A stretch of DNA of 64,000 nt from an uncultured Atopobium sp. (GCA_947090525.1 CAMUON010000003.1:62001-126000); one strand, 5' to 3'. Numbered from the stretch's first letter, positions 17,968-27,433 are shown. Notes: generated by a model from the letters alone, not told the origin. Numbers and translations are program-made.

Positions 17968-19704
17968 CTATTTTCTTTTAAGAATATGCGCAACAAATTG
18001 TATTTCGGGCATATGAAGCACCCACGCTCCCCCAAAGCTTACAACACATGCTACTCCACCACTCACCACAAGTAATCCTACAAGGCTCAAGAGGTTAAGC
18101 TGCAAAGATGCGCTCGTAAGCATATCCTGCGCGCGAAGAAGCGCCAAGACACCGATCCCTGCGAGACTGCCTACACATCCCAGAAGACCTGCACGGATAA
18201 TTGTAGATATGAGCGCGCGTAAGGAAAGCGTGGAAAATTTTCTAAACAGCCAGATAAAGCAGGAAATATCCACCACAAGAAACATGATGCACGAAGAAAA
18301 TCCTACGATAAAAAGACCTCCCCACGATGTGAGATAGAGGCATACAAGCACTTGAACGATGGATGCAAGTACCGTAATCGCTGCATATCGGCCCATTTCG
18401 CGCAAGGACGACGCGATTTTTTGCAAGTACATGCACAAAGCGTACGCAGGAAGGCCTAAACTCAGCGATATGAGATAGAGCGATGTGATGGCGAGTTGAT
18501 CGGGCGTGAAATTGCCAGCCGCCATAAACCTCACGAGCGGAAGTGCATAAATAACCAAAAAAGATGCAAATGGAATCATGAAGAAGAGAATTTTTGAACT
18601 GCCTTCTTCGATGCCGCGCGTGTAGGAACGCATATTATTATCGGCGATATCTGCAGAAAGTTCCGTAAACATTGCGGTTGTAATGGGAACCGCAAGAATC
18701 GCGTACGGAAGCGTAAACCAAAGTCGTGCATAAAAGGCGATCGATGCGCCTTCGGGCCGAACGGAAAGCGCCTGACTCGTCTGCACCGAAACAGTTGCAA
18801 AGCAGCAAAGCATGACCACAAGCGAGGGCAATCCTATAGAAAGTGTCTCTTTTAGCTGGGGGTCTTTGAAGTTGATATAGGGACGAATGGAAATACCGTG
18901 CGCATAAAGCGAAGGCACTTGCATAAGCACCTGGATCAACACGCCGAGAGGATTGCCAACAGCCAAGATAAGCAGGGCAAGCTGGGGGTTCGTTTTTGCA
19001 ACGTAGGCATACGCCAAAAAAGACGCAATAGTCACAATATTGTTGAAAATCGGGCTCGCGCTGCTCCAAAAATAATCGCGTTCGGCATTCAAGATGCCCG
19101 AAACGAGCGAGCTTAACGCATAGAGCACGACTTCGATCGCGAAGAAGCGGAAGAAGTAGACGCAAAGATCGACGTCAAAGCCTTTGTGCGCAGAAAACGA
19201 CTGGGTAAACACGACTTCGTAGGCAAAAAACGCAGCTAAAAGGGTACATGCCAACATAAGGACAAAGACTATAGTGACCAAATTTGAGGCATAACGGTTC
19301 GCGCCTGCGCGTCCGAGCTTTGCTTTTACGCTTAAATAGACGGGCAAAAACGCGGTCACGAGCATGCCACCGATCACGAGCTCGTAGAGCTGATTGGGCA
19401 GGTTGTTGGCAACAGAATAGCAGCTTGCGATCACCGTCACGCCGAGGGCATAGGCTTGTGCCCAAGTGCGCACAAAACCTGTGAGGCGGCTTATGATCAC
19501 AAGTACGCTGATGAGCGCGGTGTTTTTGCTGAGGGCGACGTCGCGCGCTGCGGGTGCGGTGGGTGTTTGAGCTGCGTGTGTTTCGGGTGTGGGCGCGTCG
19601 GGTGTTTCGGGGGCGAGCACATCTACAGTTTCTTTGCTCTGAGCAGCTTGAACAGGCGCTGCAGAATCGTTTCTCGGATCCTTTATAGGGTGAAAATGCT
19701 TCAT
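17968..19704 (-). CDS. murJ: Lipid II flippase MurJ (MviN)
   Basis: 578 residues with about 14 hydrophobic segments, in the MOP superfamily. The start of the transporter core is KNTALISVLVIISRLTGFVR, followed by ANNLPNQLYELVIGGMLVTA, both typical of MurJ. It moves lipid II across the membrane for peptidoglycan synthesis. The first 55 residues are an Ala/Pro/Thr/Glu-rich cytoplasmic tail. Only a weak ribosome site (GAAAGA) is seen before the ATG. Actinobacterial MurJ proteins often carry C-terminal kinase-like domains; this one does not. It ends in TAG. Confidence 0.94.
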   Translation of the reverse strand: MKHFHPIKDPRNDSAAPVQAAQSKETVDVLAPETPDAPTPETHAAQTPTAPAARDVALSKNTALISVLVIISRLTGFVRTWAQAYALGVTVIASCYSVANNLPNQLYELVIGGMLVTAFLPVYLSVKAKLGRAGANRYASNLVTIVFVLMLACTLLAAFFAYEVVFTQSFSAHKGFDVDLCVYFFRFFAIEVVLYALSSLVSGILNAERDYFWSSASPIFNNIVTIASFLAYAYVAKTNPQLALLILAVGNPLGVLIQVLMQVPSLYAHGISIRPYINFKDPQLKETLSIGLPSLVVMLCCFATVSVQTSQALSVRPEGASIAFYARLWFTLPYAILAVPITTAMFTELSADIADNNMRSYTRGIEEGSSKILFFMIPFASFLVIYALPLVRFMAAGNFTPDQLAITSLYLISLSLGLPAYALCMYLQKIASSLREMGRYAAITVLASIVQVLVCLYLTSWGGLFIVGFSSCIMFLVVDISCFIWLFRKFSTLSLRALISTIIRAGLLGCVGSLAGIGVLALLRAQDMLTSASLQLNLLSLVGLLVVSGGVACVVSFGGAWVLHMPEIQFVAHILKRK

Positions 19705-19830
19705 GCTAGTCTTTCGTACGAAGTGACATGATGAGCGCTTAAAAGCGCAGCTTATGAGGGTATCGCGGGTGCTGCAACCACACGCGGATGCGTGGCGCAG
19801 GATGCGACCAGTGCGGCTGACGACAGCACA

Positions 19831-20343
19831 TTAAGCCTGCGAACTGGTGATATCTTCAAATACTACATCAAGTATGGCTGTAAGAGCTTGGGCTTGGAGC
19901 ACAACAGAAACTCCCCTTTTTCCACCAGAAAATGAAACATCTGGAAAGTTGAGGGCAGAGGCATCAATAAGGGTCTTGAACTGCTTTTTCATACCGATGG
20001 GGCTGACTCCGCCGCGGATGTATCCGGTAAGCGCTTCGAGTTCTTTTGTATGAATCATCGAAAGCGATTTTTTGTGGACAGCGCGGGCTGCGCGTTTGAG
20101 GTCGATTTCTTTGTCAACAGGCACGCAGCAAGTGATATGCTCTCCATCGTCGGCAACACAAACGAGCGTTTTGAATGAGCGTGCAGGGTCAAGACCCAAA
20201 CTTTCGGCGATACGAATGCCGATACCAGTGGATATGTCTTCGTGAGTGGCATCATAGTAGCGCGTGTCAAAGGGGATGTGTGCGGTGGTAAGCGCACGCA
20301 TGGCGTTGGTTTTGGGCATATGTTTGTGCGTGTTTTTTGACAT
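19831..20343 (-). CDS. ybaK: Cys-tRNA(Pro)/Cys-tRNA(Cys) deacylase YbaK/EbsC
   Basis: 170 residues with the YbaK/INS fold: TNAMRALTTAHIPFDTR at the N-terminus, RSFKTLVCV (the conserved Lys), CCVPVDKEIDLKRAARAV and GYIRGGVSPIGMKKQF. It hydrolyses Cys-tRNA(Pro) made by prolyl-tRNA synthetase errors. AAGGA precedes the ATG. The likely promoter is at 20438-20468. It ends in TAA. Confidence 0.95.
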   Translation of the reverse strand: MSKNTHKHMPKTNAMRALTTAHIPFDTRYYDATHEDISTGIGIRIAESLGLDPARSFKTLVCVADDGEHITCCVPVDKEIDLKRAARAVHKKSLSMIHTKELEALTGYIRGGVSPIGMKKQFKTLIDASALNFPDVSFSGGKRGVSVVLQAQALTAILDVVFEDITSSQA

Positions 20344-20437
20344 CGAAGGTCCTTAGTTCATAAGTTTTTGCGATCTCGCGCGCGGGCGATATGAGCTTGA
20401 CAACAACAACAATCACGTCGGCAGCAATCAAGAGCTT

Positions 20438-20468
20438 ATTATAGCTCAAGAGCATACCCCTCACACAA
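20438..20468 (-). promoter_or_regulatory. Predicted promoter of ybaK
   Basis: On the minus strand, TATAAT (-10, perfect) is preceded at 19 bp by TTGTGT. The -10 lies inside the dyad GAGCTATAATAAGCTC. Just upstream, CCCGTG and CACGGG (20471-20487) form a hairpin followed by TTTTGTG, which could be a terminator for upstream minus-strand transcription. Confidence 0.55.
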
Positions 20469-20530
20469 AACCCGTGTTGGGCACGGGCAGACGGAAGCTC
20501 TTTTCACCGATTCAGGTATTGCGATAAGGT

Positions 20531-20707
20531 GCGTAGAAAAAATGCCGCTGATGTCACACAAAATATCAAATTTTTAACTAGTTTTGGTAGTTAAATTTTA
20601 TATATCCGCAGCTACGCGCGGTGCAGCTTTTTTGAGAGGCGCGCGGGAGCGCAAATTTTGCCAAAATCGGGCGAAAAATCTCGACATCAACCCGTTTTTT
20701 TCTACGC
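20531..20707 (+). repeat. 177-bp element, copy 1 (family A)
   Basis: It starts GCGTAGAAAAAATGCCGCTG and ends in the inverted sequence (GTTTTTTTCTACGC), giving imperfect 25-bp terminal inverted repeats with GCGTAGAAAAAA and TGATGTC shared. Inside are an AACTA/TAGTT hairpin, the core GCAGCTACGCGCGGTGCAGC and a T run. A second copy of exactly the same length lies at 31296-31472. No protein is encoded. It may be a MITE-like element or a structured RNA. Confidence 0.8.
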
Positions 20708-20746
20708 TCGCGCGGAAGCTGAAAACGATCCCTGTGTAAATTCATT

Positions 20747-20823
20747 TACGCTCACTACCGGATGTTTTGTGGATAGACCGAAGACATAACGGTCTACCAC
20801 AAAACATCCTCCTCGTTCGCGTA
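20747..20823. repeat. Bulged hairpin with constant loop, copy 1 (family B)
   Basis: A 20-bp inner stem (GGATGTTTTGTGG, one bulged A, TAGACCG, and its complement) closes the 9-nt loop AAGACATAA. An internal loop TACC/TCCTC joins it to an outer stem, TACGCTCAC/GTTCGCGTA (7 of 9 paired). Copies at 31040-31114 and 31664-31739 keep the architecture with different stem sequences. Confidence 0.8.
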
Positions 20824-20831
20824 GAAGTTCT

Positions 20832-20929
20832 ACCAGGGTTTTCAGCTCGCGCGCGCAGCAAAAAGCCCCCGCGTGGGGAAACGGGTTTGAACAAAAAAAG
20901 GCTTACGCAAATGCGTACCCAGCTTAAGC
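20832..20929 (-). repeat. 98-bp terminator-bearing repeat, copy 1 (family C)
   Basis: Read on the minus strand it contains GGGTACGC, loop ATTT, GCGTAAGCC and TTTTTTTG, a plausible intrinsic terminator. The whole 98 bp aligns with 20983-21080. It lies downstream of uvrA. Confidence 0.72.
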
Positions 20930-20982
20930 ACGCTTCCCCGCTCGTGCGGTATATCATAAAGAATTGTTCGCGCGAGCGCGCC

Positions 20983-21080
20983 ACCAGGGCTTTCAGCTCG
21001 CGCGCGCAACAAAAAGCCCCAGCGTGGAGAAGCGGGTTGATACAGGAAAAGGCTGGTGCAAAGCACTAGCCAGCTTAAGC
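20983..21080 (-). repeat. 98-bp terminator-bearing repeat, copy 2 (family C)
   Basis: It has the same length as copy 1 and shares ACCAGGG, CAGCTCGCGCGCGCA, AAAAAGCCCC, AAAAGGCT and CAGCTTAAGC. On the minus strand GGCTAGTGC, TTT, GCACCAGCC, TTTTCC forms a terminator 30 bp after the uvrA stop. Stem bases differ from copy 1 but pairing is kept. Confidence 0.75.
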
Positions 21081-21111
21081 GGGCGCGGGCGCGTAGGCGC
21101 TTAATCCTGCG

Positions 21112-24100
21112 CTAGCGTGCGCGCAACATCTTCTTCAAGAATTGGCCTGTATAGCTTTTCTTGCATCTGCTTACCTCTTCAGGAGTCCCTGTGCACACAA
21201 GCTCTCCACCTGCACTTCCGCCCTCGGGCCCCAGGTCAATCACATAATCCGCCACCTTGATCACATCAAGATTATGCTCCACCACAAGCACGGTATTGCC
21301 CGCGTCGCACAGCTTTTGCAACACCTGAATGAGCATCCGCACATCTTCAAAATGCAAACCTGTCGTCGGCTCATCCAAAATATAAAAAGTCTTTCCTGTC
21401 TGCTGTCGATGCAGCTCACGCGCAAGTTTGACGCGCTGCGCCTCGCCTCCGGAAAGCGTGTGCGCGCTTTGTCCCAGATGCACATAGCCCAAGCCCACAT
21501 CATAGAGTGTTTGCAGCTTGCGCTTGATTTTTGGAATCGCACTAAAGAATTCGAGCGCCTCAGCAACAGTCATATCCAGTACATCTGCTATCGATTTGCC
21601 TCGGTAGAGCACAGAAAGTGTCTCTGAATTGTAGCGCCTTCCCGCGCACGCCTCGCACTCCACGTACACATCGGGTAAAAAGTTCATTTCAATTTTGATC
21701 TGGCCCTCGCCTTTGCATATCTCGCAACGACCACCCGGCACATTAAACGAAAAACGACCAGGATAATAGCCCTTCGCAAGCGACTCGGGAAGCGAAGCAA
21801 AAAGCACACGTAAATCATCCCAAAGCCCAATGTACGTAGCTGGATTCGAGCGCGGCGTGCGGCCGATCGGACTCTGATCAATGTTGATAACCTTGTCAAC
21901 GCTCGCCTGTCCCGATTCATCGACGAGCCCTTCGAGCGCCTGGTACGGACCACAATTTTTATTTGTTTTTTGCACCCTATTCAACAAAATCGGAGCCAAG
22001 GTTTCGCCGATCAGAGAGGACTTGCCCGAGCCCGATACGCCTGTGACCACGCAAAACACGCCCAAGGGAAACGACACATCAATATGTTTGAGATTATTTT
22101 TTGAGGCAGACCTCAACACAAGCCAGCCCTTATCGCACGCACGACGCGCACGAGGAATCGCGATCGTTTTCTTATGCGCAAGGTAGAGCCCCGTGAGGGA
22201 GTGCGGATTTTTCTGCAGCTCAGCGGGCGGAAGCGCGCACACAACGTGCCCGCCCAAATTACCAGCTCCAGGGCCCATATCTACCACAACATCTGCAGCG
22301 CGAATAGTATCCTCATCGTGTTCGACCACAATAACGGTATTTTGCTGATCGCGCAAGCGCTTAAGTGTCTCGATCAGCCGCACGTTATCGCGCTGATGCA
22401 AACCGATCGAAGGCTCATCGAGCACGTACAACACACCCGAAAGCTTGCTGCCAATTTGCGTAGCAAGGCGAATACGCTGCGCTTCGCCACCGGAAAGCGT
22501 GTTGGCGCTGCGCGACAAGGTCAAATAATCGAGCCCTACATTGTTCATAAATTCCAAACGCGCTGAGATTTCCTTGATAAGCGGCTCTGCAATCGGCGCC
22601 TGAGCTGGGGAAAAGTTAAGTCCTTTTACAAAATGTAGACAATCTGAGATCGCAAGTTCGCAAAACTCAGTTATATTTTTGCCGCCAACCGTCACTGCTA
22701 AATACTCAGGCTTCAAGCGAGCACCCTTGCATACCGGGCATGGAACCTCGCGAATAAAACGTGACAGGTGTTGGCGCGTCGTTCTAGATTGCGTTTCCTC
22801 ATATTTTTGAAACAAAATTTTGCATACACCCTCAAAACTTGTGGTCCACTCGTTGATACGACCATCAAGCGTGCGATAACGCACGGGGATTTCCGTATCA
22901 CCAAGTCCTTCAAGCAGGGCTTTCTTTGTTTTAGGGCGAAGATCCTTCCACGGGGTTGAGCTCTCTTCGTGCTCGTATGCACACACCGCACGGATAATTT
23001 GCGAATAGTAATTTGAACGCACAAAAACCGATCCAAAGACCCCTTCGTCTACCGAAAGCTCCGGATTTTCTACCACAAGCGAAGGGTCAACGCTGCGAAG
23101 ACTTCCAATACCATCACACTCAGGACAGGCACCATACGGCGCATTAAACGAAAAATCACGCGGCTCAGGCTGAAGAAGCGAATGCCTATGCACCGGGCAC
23201 GCAAACGCGAGCGAAAATTGGAGTACCTTGTCTGAACTAGGCTTTTGTGTGTGCTTGGCGGCGGATGCTGCGGGTTCTGCGGGTGCAGCCCCGTTTGCAG
23301 ATTCCGATGCAGCAACAAGCGCCTCGTCACCTTGCATACGCGGTCGATCTACCAGCAAAAAGTTAACCAGGCCTTGAGAAAGCTTGGAAGCAAGTTCGAT
23401 CGCTTCAATAATGCGTGCGCGCGACGATGTGCGCAAGACTATGCGGTCGCACACCACTTCAATGGTATGCTTTACCTGCTTTTTTAACTGAATATCGTCG
23501 TCGAGAGAAAGCAGCACGCCATCAATCCGCGCGCGTGTGAAACCATCTTTCCGAAGGTCAGAAATGAGCTTAACAAACTCGCCTTTCTTCCCGATAACAA
23601 CCGGCGCAAGCACATAACTTCTCGCATCACGTGCTTCTTCAAGCACCGAATCGGCAACCTGAGCGGGCGTTTGAGCTGCGATTTCTCGACCACAATCGGG
23701 ACAATGACAAACGCCTAAGCGCGCGTACAACAGGCGCAAGTAATCGTAAATCTCGGTAACGGTACCCACTGTGGAACGGACATTATGACTCGTTGACTTT
23801 TGATCGATGCAAATAGCTGGGGAAAGACCCTCGATGCTCTCAACATCGGGCTTATGCATTCGTCCCAAAAACATCCGCGCATAGCTCGAGAGCGACTCCA
23901 CATAGCGCCTTTGACCTTCAGCAAAGATGGTATCGAACGCAAGACTCGATTTACCCGATCCGGAAAGACCTGTGATAACGATCAGTTTGTTGCGCGGAAG
24001 TGTGAGTGAAACATTTTGCAAATTGTGCTCGCGAGCTCCCCGAATGCGTATTGCATCAAGCGATGAGGAAGACAAAGAGGCGGAAGGCGTGGTGTCTAAA

Positions 24101-24219
24101 GAAGTGGCAGCTACAGCGGAAACTACAGTGTCAGCTACCGTGTCAGAAGAAGCGGGTATAGGCTTGTCAGCTGCGGGGGCTGATGCTTCAGTCTGTTTCG
24201 CTTTTGATACATGAGACAC
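21112..24219 (-). CDS. uvrA: Excinuclease ABC subunit UvrA
   Basis: 1035 residues, about 90 longer than typical. Two ABC ATPase modules are seen: Walker A GLSGSGKSS and GVSGSGKSS, and two LSGGEAQR signatures (IRLATQ and VKLARE follow). The zinc-binding CxxC pairs include CHCPDCGREI, CPVCKGARL and CEICKGEGQ. It scans DNA for bulky lesions together with UvrB. Extra Ala/Ser-rich material forms the first 55 residues and a loop near 295-330. The GTG start has AAGGAGG ten bases upstream. It ends in TAG. Confidence 0.97.
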   Translation of the reverse strand: MSHVSKAKQTEASAPAADKPIPASSDTVADTVVSAVAATSLDTTPSASLSSSSLDAIRIRGAREHNLQNVSLTLPRNKLIVITGLSGSGKSSLAFDTIFAEGQRRYVESLSSYARMFLGRMHKPDVESIEGLSPAICIDQKSTSHNVRSTVGTVTEIYDYLRLLYARLGVCHCPDCGREIAAQTPAQVADSVLEEARDARSYVLAPVVIGKKGEFVKLISDLRKDGFTRARIDGVLLSLDDDIQLKKQVKHTIEVVCDRIVLRTSSRARIIEAIELASKLSQGLVNFLLVDRPRMQGDEALVAASESANGAAPAEPAASAAKHTQKPSSDKVLQFSLAFACPVHRHSLLQPEPRDFSFNAPYGACPECDGIGSLRSVDPSLVVENPELSVDEGVFGSVFVRSNYYSQIIRAVCAYEHEESSTPWKDLRPKTKKALLEGLGDTEIPVRYRTLDGRINEWTTSFEGVCKILFQKYEETQSRTTRQHLSRFIREVPCPVCKGARLKPEYLAVTVGGKNITEFCELAISDCLHFVKGLNFSPAQAPIAEPLIKEISARLEFMNNVGLDYLTLSRSANTLSGGEAQRIRLATQIGSKLSGVLYVLDEPSIGLHQRDNVRLIETLKRLRDQQNTVIVVEHDEDTIRAADVVVDMGPGAGNLGGHVVCALPPAELQKNPHSLTGLYLAHKKTIAIPRARRACDKGWLVLRSASKNNLKHIDVSFPLGVFCVVTGVSGSGKSSLIGETLAPILLNRVQKTNKNCGPYQALEGLVDESGQASVDKVINIDQSPIGRTPRSNPATYIGLWDDLRVLFASLPESLAKGYYPGRFSFNVPGGRCEICKGEGQIKIEMNFLPDVYVECEACAGRRYNSETLSVLYRGKSIADVLDMTVAEALEFFSAIPKIKRKLQTLYDVGLGYVHLGQSAHTLSGGEAQRVKLARELHRQQTGKTFYILDEPTTGLHFEDVRMLIQVLQKLCDAGNTVLVVEHNLDVIKVADYVIDLGPEGGSAGGELVCTGTPEEVSRCKKSYTGQFLKKMLRAR

Positions 24220-24387
24220 GTTGACGCATCCTCCTTATAAAATTTATTGCATACAAAGTACCCAAACGTACGACGAGCGCAATACACGCGCGGACGCAAC
24301 TACTGCAGACGGAGCCGCAGCTCACGCTAGCGCAGGCGCAGCTCACACTGAGCTTACGCGCGTGACTCCTCTCCCCCACGATACAAG

Positions 24388-25338
24388 CTACTCCATTTTG
24401 TCCGCGTTATTCTGCGGAAGTTGAAAAAGCGCACGCCAATCACTCGTTGCTGAAAGAATAGTACCCACAAAAATCGCAATGCAGCACAAAATTTCTTTGA
24501 TACTAGGAAATACCTGAGCCGCAATCGAACTAAAAATAAGCGCCCACGCACAGTACGAGATGTTAAGCGCGCAAGCACGCGCTGCCCCTATCGTATCGAT
24601 CGCATGGTAATAACACAAATACGAACACACGCCGAATACCGCAGCTGCAAGCACGATAAGGGTCGCTGGCGCGGAGATCATCTGGAGCGTAAACGTACCC
24701 GCTTGAGCAAAGGCAAACACAACGATGGTGTAGACACACGCGCTGGTAAACTCACGAATAAAGAGCGCATACATAGGGTCGAGCTCTTCTGAATTGCGAA
24801 AGCCCCAGGCAAGGAAAACAGCTTCCGAGCCCCAACCAAACACGCAGAGCAACGCCCCTCCAACACCGATGATGGTTGAGCCTTCTACCTCGGCAGATGC
24901 TGCCGACACGCCCACAACGCACACCCCGATGAGGGCTACGATCAAGGCTAAGCCTCGTTTGAAAGAAAATGATTCTTTGAGTATGAGTACGGCAAAAAAG
25001 GTGGAGCAAGCTGGGTAAAACGCAGAAATAATAGCCGTATGAGCTGCACCGATATTGTTAATAGCCAAAAGATAGCCGCTCATGCCCAAAGGTCCTCCCA
25101 GTACAGCCGCAGCCGCGATCAAACGCGCAGATGGAGTCATAAGGATTTTCGGGAGAGCGCGGATCTTTTTGCGCTGAATAAGAAGCATAAAGAGAAGCAG
25201 GGCTGCAATAACATCATGTGCATACGCCGCACACAAAATTGCATCGCAAGAGCTATTAAACGGCGCAAAAAGAAAGCAAAGCCCCAGTATAAAGGTATCA
25301 AGCCCCCAAAACATACCGCTGAAAAATCCGCTTTTCAT
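24388..25338 (-). CDS. licB: LicB-like EamA/DMT permease (probable choline uptake)
   Basis: 316 residues with about ten hydrophobic helices and two EamA halves (GGPLGMSGYLLAINNIGAAH and YLCYYHAIDTIGAARACAL). DMT-family LicB proteins import choline for phosphocholine decoration; the adjacent licCA fusion supports that substrate here. The ATG at 25338 has AGGAG four bases upstream; an upstream in-frame start would run into the 32-bp repeats. It follows licCA on the same strand. It ends in TAG. The substrate is inferred from context. Confidence 0.85.
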   Translation of the reverse strand: MKSGFFSGMFWGLDTFILGLCFLFAPFNSSCDAILCAAYAHDVIAALLLFMLLIQRKKIRALPKILMTPSARLIAAAAVLGGPLGMSGYLLAINNIGAAHTAIISAFYPACSTFFAVLILKESFSFKRGLALIVALIGVCVVGVSAASAEVEGSTIIGVGGALLCVFGWGSEAVFLAWGFRNSEELDPMYALFIREFTSACVYTIVVFAFAQAGTFTLQMISAPATLIVLAAAVFGVCSYLCYYHAIDTIGAARACALNISYCAWALIFSSIAAQVFPSIKEILCCIAIFVGTILSATSDWRALFQLPQNNADKME

Positions 25339-25370
25339 CTCACTCCTAGCTACTACATGGACTACCAGGC

Positions 25371-25466
25371 AATTCGCGCCACCAAAGCAAGCGCCTAAAA
25401 CCAATTTGCGCTACCAAAGCAAGCGCTTAAAACCAATTCGCGCTACCAAAGCAAGCGCTTAAAACC
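25371..25466. repeat. Three tandem 32-bp repeats spanning the licCA stop
   Basis: Three units of 32 bp (starts 25371, 25403, 25435), each with ACCAAAGCAAGCGC and TAAAACC, differ at only two or three positions. The unit nearest licCA contains its TAA stop (25459-25461). Together they fill the 120-bp licCA-licB junction. Confidence 0.9.
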
Positions 25467-27246
25467 AAAGCTTGCTATCATCCTTGTACCAATCGAGCAC
25501 ACGGCGCGCATACACGCTCGCATAGCGGTAATAGGTGTAGAGCCACTCGTTCACGTTTTCGCCCTCTTGCTCCTTTACGAGCGACCACACATACCAGCAC
25601 CAACCTGCGAAAACGACATACGCCCAAAAGTGGCGACGCTCGCGCACGCATGCCTCTCTTCCAAAGTAATAATCGATGCACGCGTTAGCTCTTGCATCAT
25701 CGAGGGAACAGCAGACGCAAAAGGTGCCAAAATCATTCGCAACATCGCTCATACCTGCATATTCCCAGTCGATCAAATTGATCGTGCCATTTTTTTCGAT
25801 CAGGAAATTGAGCATGAAGAAATCATTATGCGAAATAACGCATGAAAAACCATCTTCGTCTGCATAGCGCTTGAGCTCGCTCACCGTCTCTTTGAGCTCC
25901 TCGTAGCCTTTGATCGCAGACACGGATCCTGGCTCAAGAAGCGCTTCGTAGCGCAAGCCTTCGTGATAAAAATCAAAATCGCGCGCGAGCTTGGCCCCGC
26001 TTTCGTGCAGGGTACGACACATTTCCATAGCTTTTTTGAGCTGCGCGGGATCGTTCACATCAAGCGATTGCGCATTGGGAATAAAACGCGAAATTTTCCA
26101 GCCCTTTTTCTCGTCTTCATAGATAAAGGTGCTGTCAAGCCCCAGCTCACGAGCCATGGTGAGCGCCTTTTTTTCCACACTGCGATCGATGAGCTTATCG
26201 GTACCTGCACCAGGATGACGATAGACATACTCTTTGTCGCCTACGGTAAAATGACAAGATAAATTCGTAAGTCCCTGCTTGAGTGGATAAAATCCAGAAA
26301 TATCTGATTTCTTGCACGAGAGGGTTGTGCAAATATTGTCAAACACTTCCGAATCCACGTTTTCCAAAAAGTCAGGATCGAATAGGCGCAAGTCATCGAG
26401 CGAATCGAATTCTTTGATATCATCCGGGCTATAGCTGCGCGCGACTAATGACAGCTCCTTGATGTGATCAACATAAATGTCTTCCCACAGTTTAGGCGCG
26501 GTTTCGGGGCGATTGTATTCACGCTCGAGAATTGCTACAAACGCGCGGGAAAACGCTGCATCAAAATACACCTGGCCAAGCATGATATCTGCATCTTCTC
26601 CACCAATGGTGACCTTTGTGATACGCTTTTTTGCACCCGTTTCTACACACCACTCGTCCGTCTTTCCTTGGACATGTTGCGTGGCGTAATAGGATTCATA
26701 TACATACGGCTCAAAAGGATTGATCACAAAATAGTTGTCTGACGAGCAAATATAGCTGTTTTTTAGGCGATCCCGCACGCACATAATACTGGAATTGTTG
26801 TTTCTGGTGGCGTACTCGGGGTTCACGACAATATCCACGCCAAACTGCGACGCGAGATAGAAGAAGTATTCTTTTTTATAGCCTACAACCACGGTAATGT
26901 CGCCGATGCCCGCCGCGCGGAGCTGCTTGATTTGGCGTTCGATCAAAACCTCTTTGCGGACGCGCAGCACCCCTTTTGGCCGCTCGTAGGAAATGGGCGC
27001 AAAGCGCGAGGAAAGGCCCGCTGCCATAATGATCGCGTTATCAACTTTGTAGGGCTTGAGCGCCTCAAGGCCAAGGGCAGTGATCCTTCCATCTGCTATG
27101 TAGCCTTTTTTCTTTGCTTGAGCAAGGCAGGTATTGACGCTTCCCAAAGAAAGCTGCGCTGCTTCGCAAATTTCGCGCTGCGAGCACACGCGCGAACTTC
27201 TATTGCAAGCGGTTAGTACTTTAAAGAGAGAAGGAGTAAGACTCAT
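25459..27246 (-). CDS. HTH-LicC-LicA fusion (choline kinase/CTP:phosphocholine cytidylyltransferase)
   Basis: 595 residues with three domains. Residues 1-65 form a winged helix (REICEAAQLSLGSVNTCLAQ). Residues 68-300 form a nucleotidyltransferase with IIMAAGLSSRFAPISYERPK, the LicC signature for making CDP-choline. Residues 320-595 form a choline/aminoglycoside-type kinase with ISHNDFFMLNFL (Brenner motif) and LIDWEYAGMSD (metal-binding Asp). Together they convert choline to phosphocholine and then CDP-choline. ATG at 27246 has AGGA five bases upstream. A strong promoter with operators is at 27380-27433. It ends in TAA inside a tandem repeat. Confidence 0.92.
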   Translation of the reverse strand: MSLTPSLFKVLTACNRSSRVCSQREICEAAQLSLGSVNTCLAQAKKKGYIADGRITALGLEALKPYKVDNAIIMAAGLSSRFAPISYERPKGVLRVRKEVLIERQIKQLRAAGIGDITVVVGYKKEYFFYLASQFGVDIVVNPEYATRNNNSSIMCVRDRLKNSYICSSDNYFVINPFEPYVYESYYATQHVQGKTDEWCVETGAKKRITKVTIGGEDADIMLGQVYFDAAFSRAFVAILEREYNRPETAPKLWEDIYVDHIKELSLVARSYSPDDIKEFDSLDDLRLFDPDFLENVDSEVFDNICTTLSCKKSDISGFYPLKQGLTNLSCHFTVGDKEYVYRHPGAGTDKLIDRSVEKKALTMARELGLDSTFIYEDEKKGWKISRFIPNAQSLDVNDPAQLKKAMEMCRTLHESGAKLARDFDFYHEGLRYEALLEPGSVSAIKGYEELKETVSELKRYADEDGFSCVISHNDFFMLNFLIEKNGTINLIDWEYAGMSDVANDFGTFCVCCSLDDARANACIDYYFGREACVRERRHFWAYVVFAGWCWYVWSLVKEQEGENVNEWLYTYYRYASVYARRVLDWYKDDSKLWF

Positions 27247-27379
27247 CGCTGTCCTTTGATTGCAGGGGTAGAGCGTGGTGCGTTGGTTTTTGCACAAGCG
27301 CGCTGGCACAAACGCAGGCAAGACGTGCGAGCACGCGTTCAGGCACGAGCGCGGGCAACACCAACGTGTTCATTTATAT

Positions 27380-27433
27380 AGTATATAAATATGTTTTTGA
27401 ACGTTCAATAATAGAACGTGAATTGCGTTCTAT
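27380..27433 (-). promoter_or_regulatory. licCA promoter with palindromic operators
   Basis: On the minus strand TTGAAC (-35), 17 bp and TATACT (-10, 27380-27385) form a near-consensus promoter. The -35 lies inside the 12-bp palindrome TTGAACGTTCAA (27397-27408). Just upstream is the dyad ATAGAACG-7-CGTTCTAT (27411-27433). The shared half-site GAACG/CGTTC suggests one dimeric repressor, possibly the winged-helix domain of LicCA itself. Confidence 0.75.

Noticed and set aside
20767..21069. Open frames within the repeat region after uvrA
   Set aside because: They run through hairpins and repeats, lack ribosome sites and show no protein-like pattern.
25371..25466. Possible short CRISPR array
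   Set aside because: The repeats are directly adjacent, with no unique spacers, and there are no cas genes. It is a tandem repeat.
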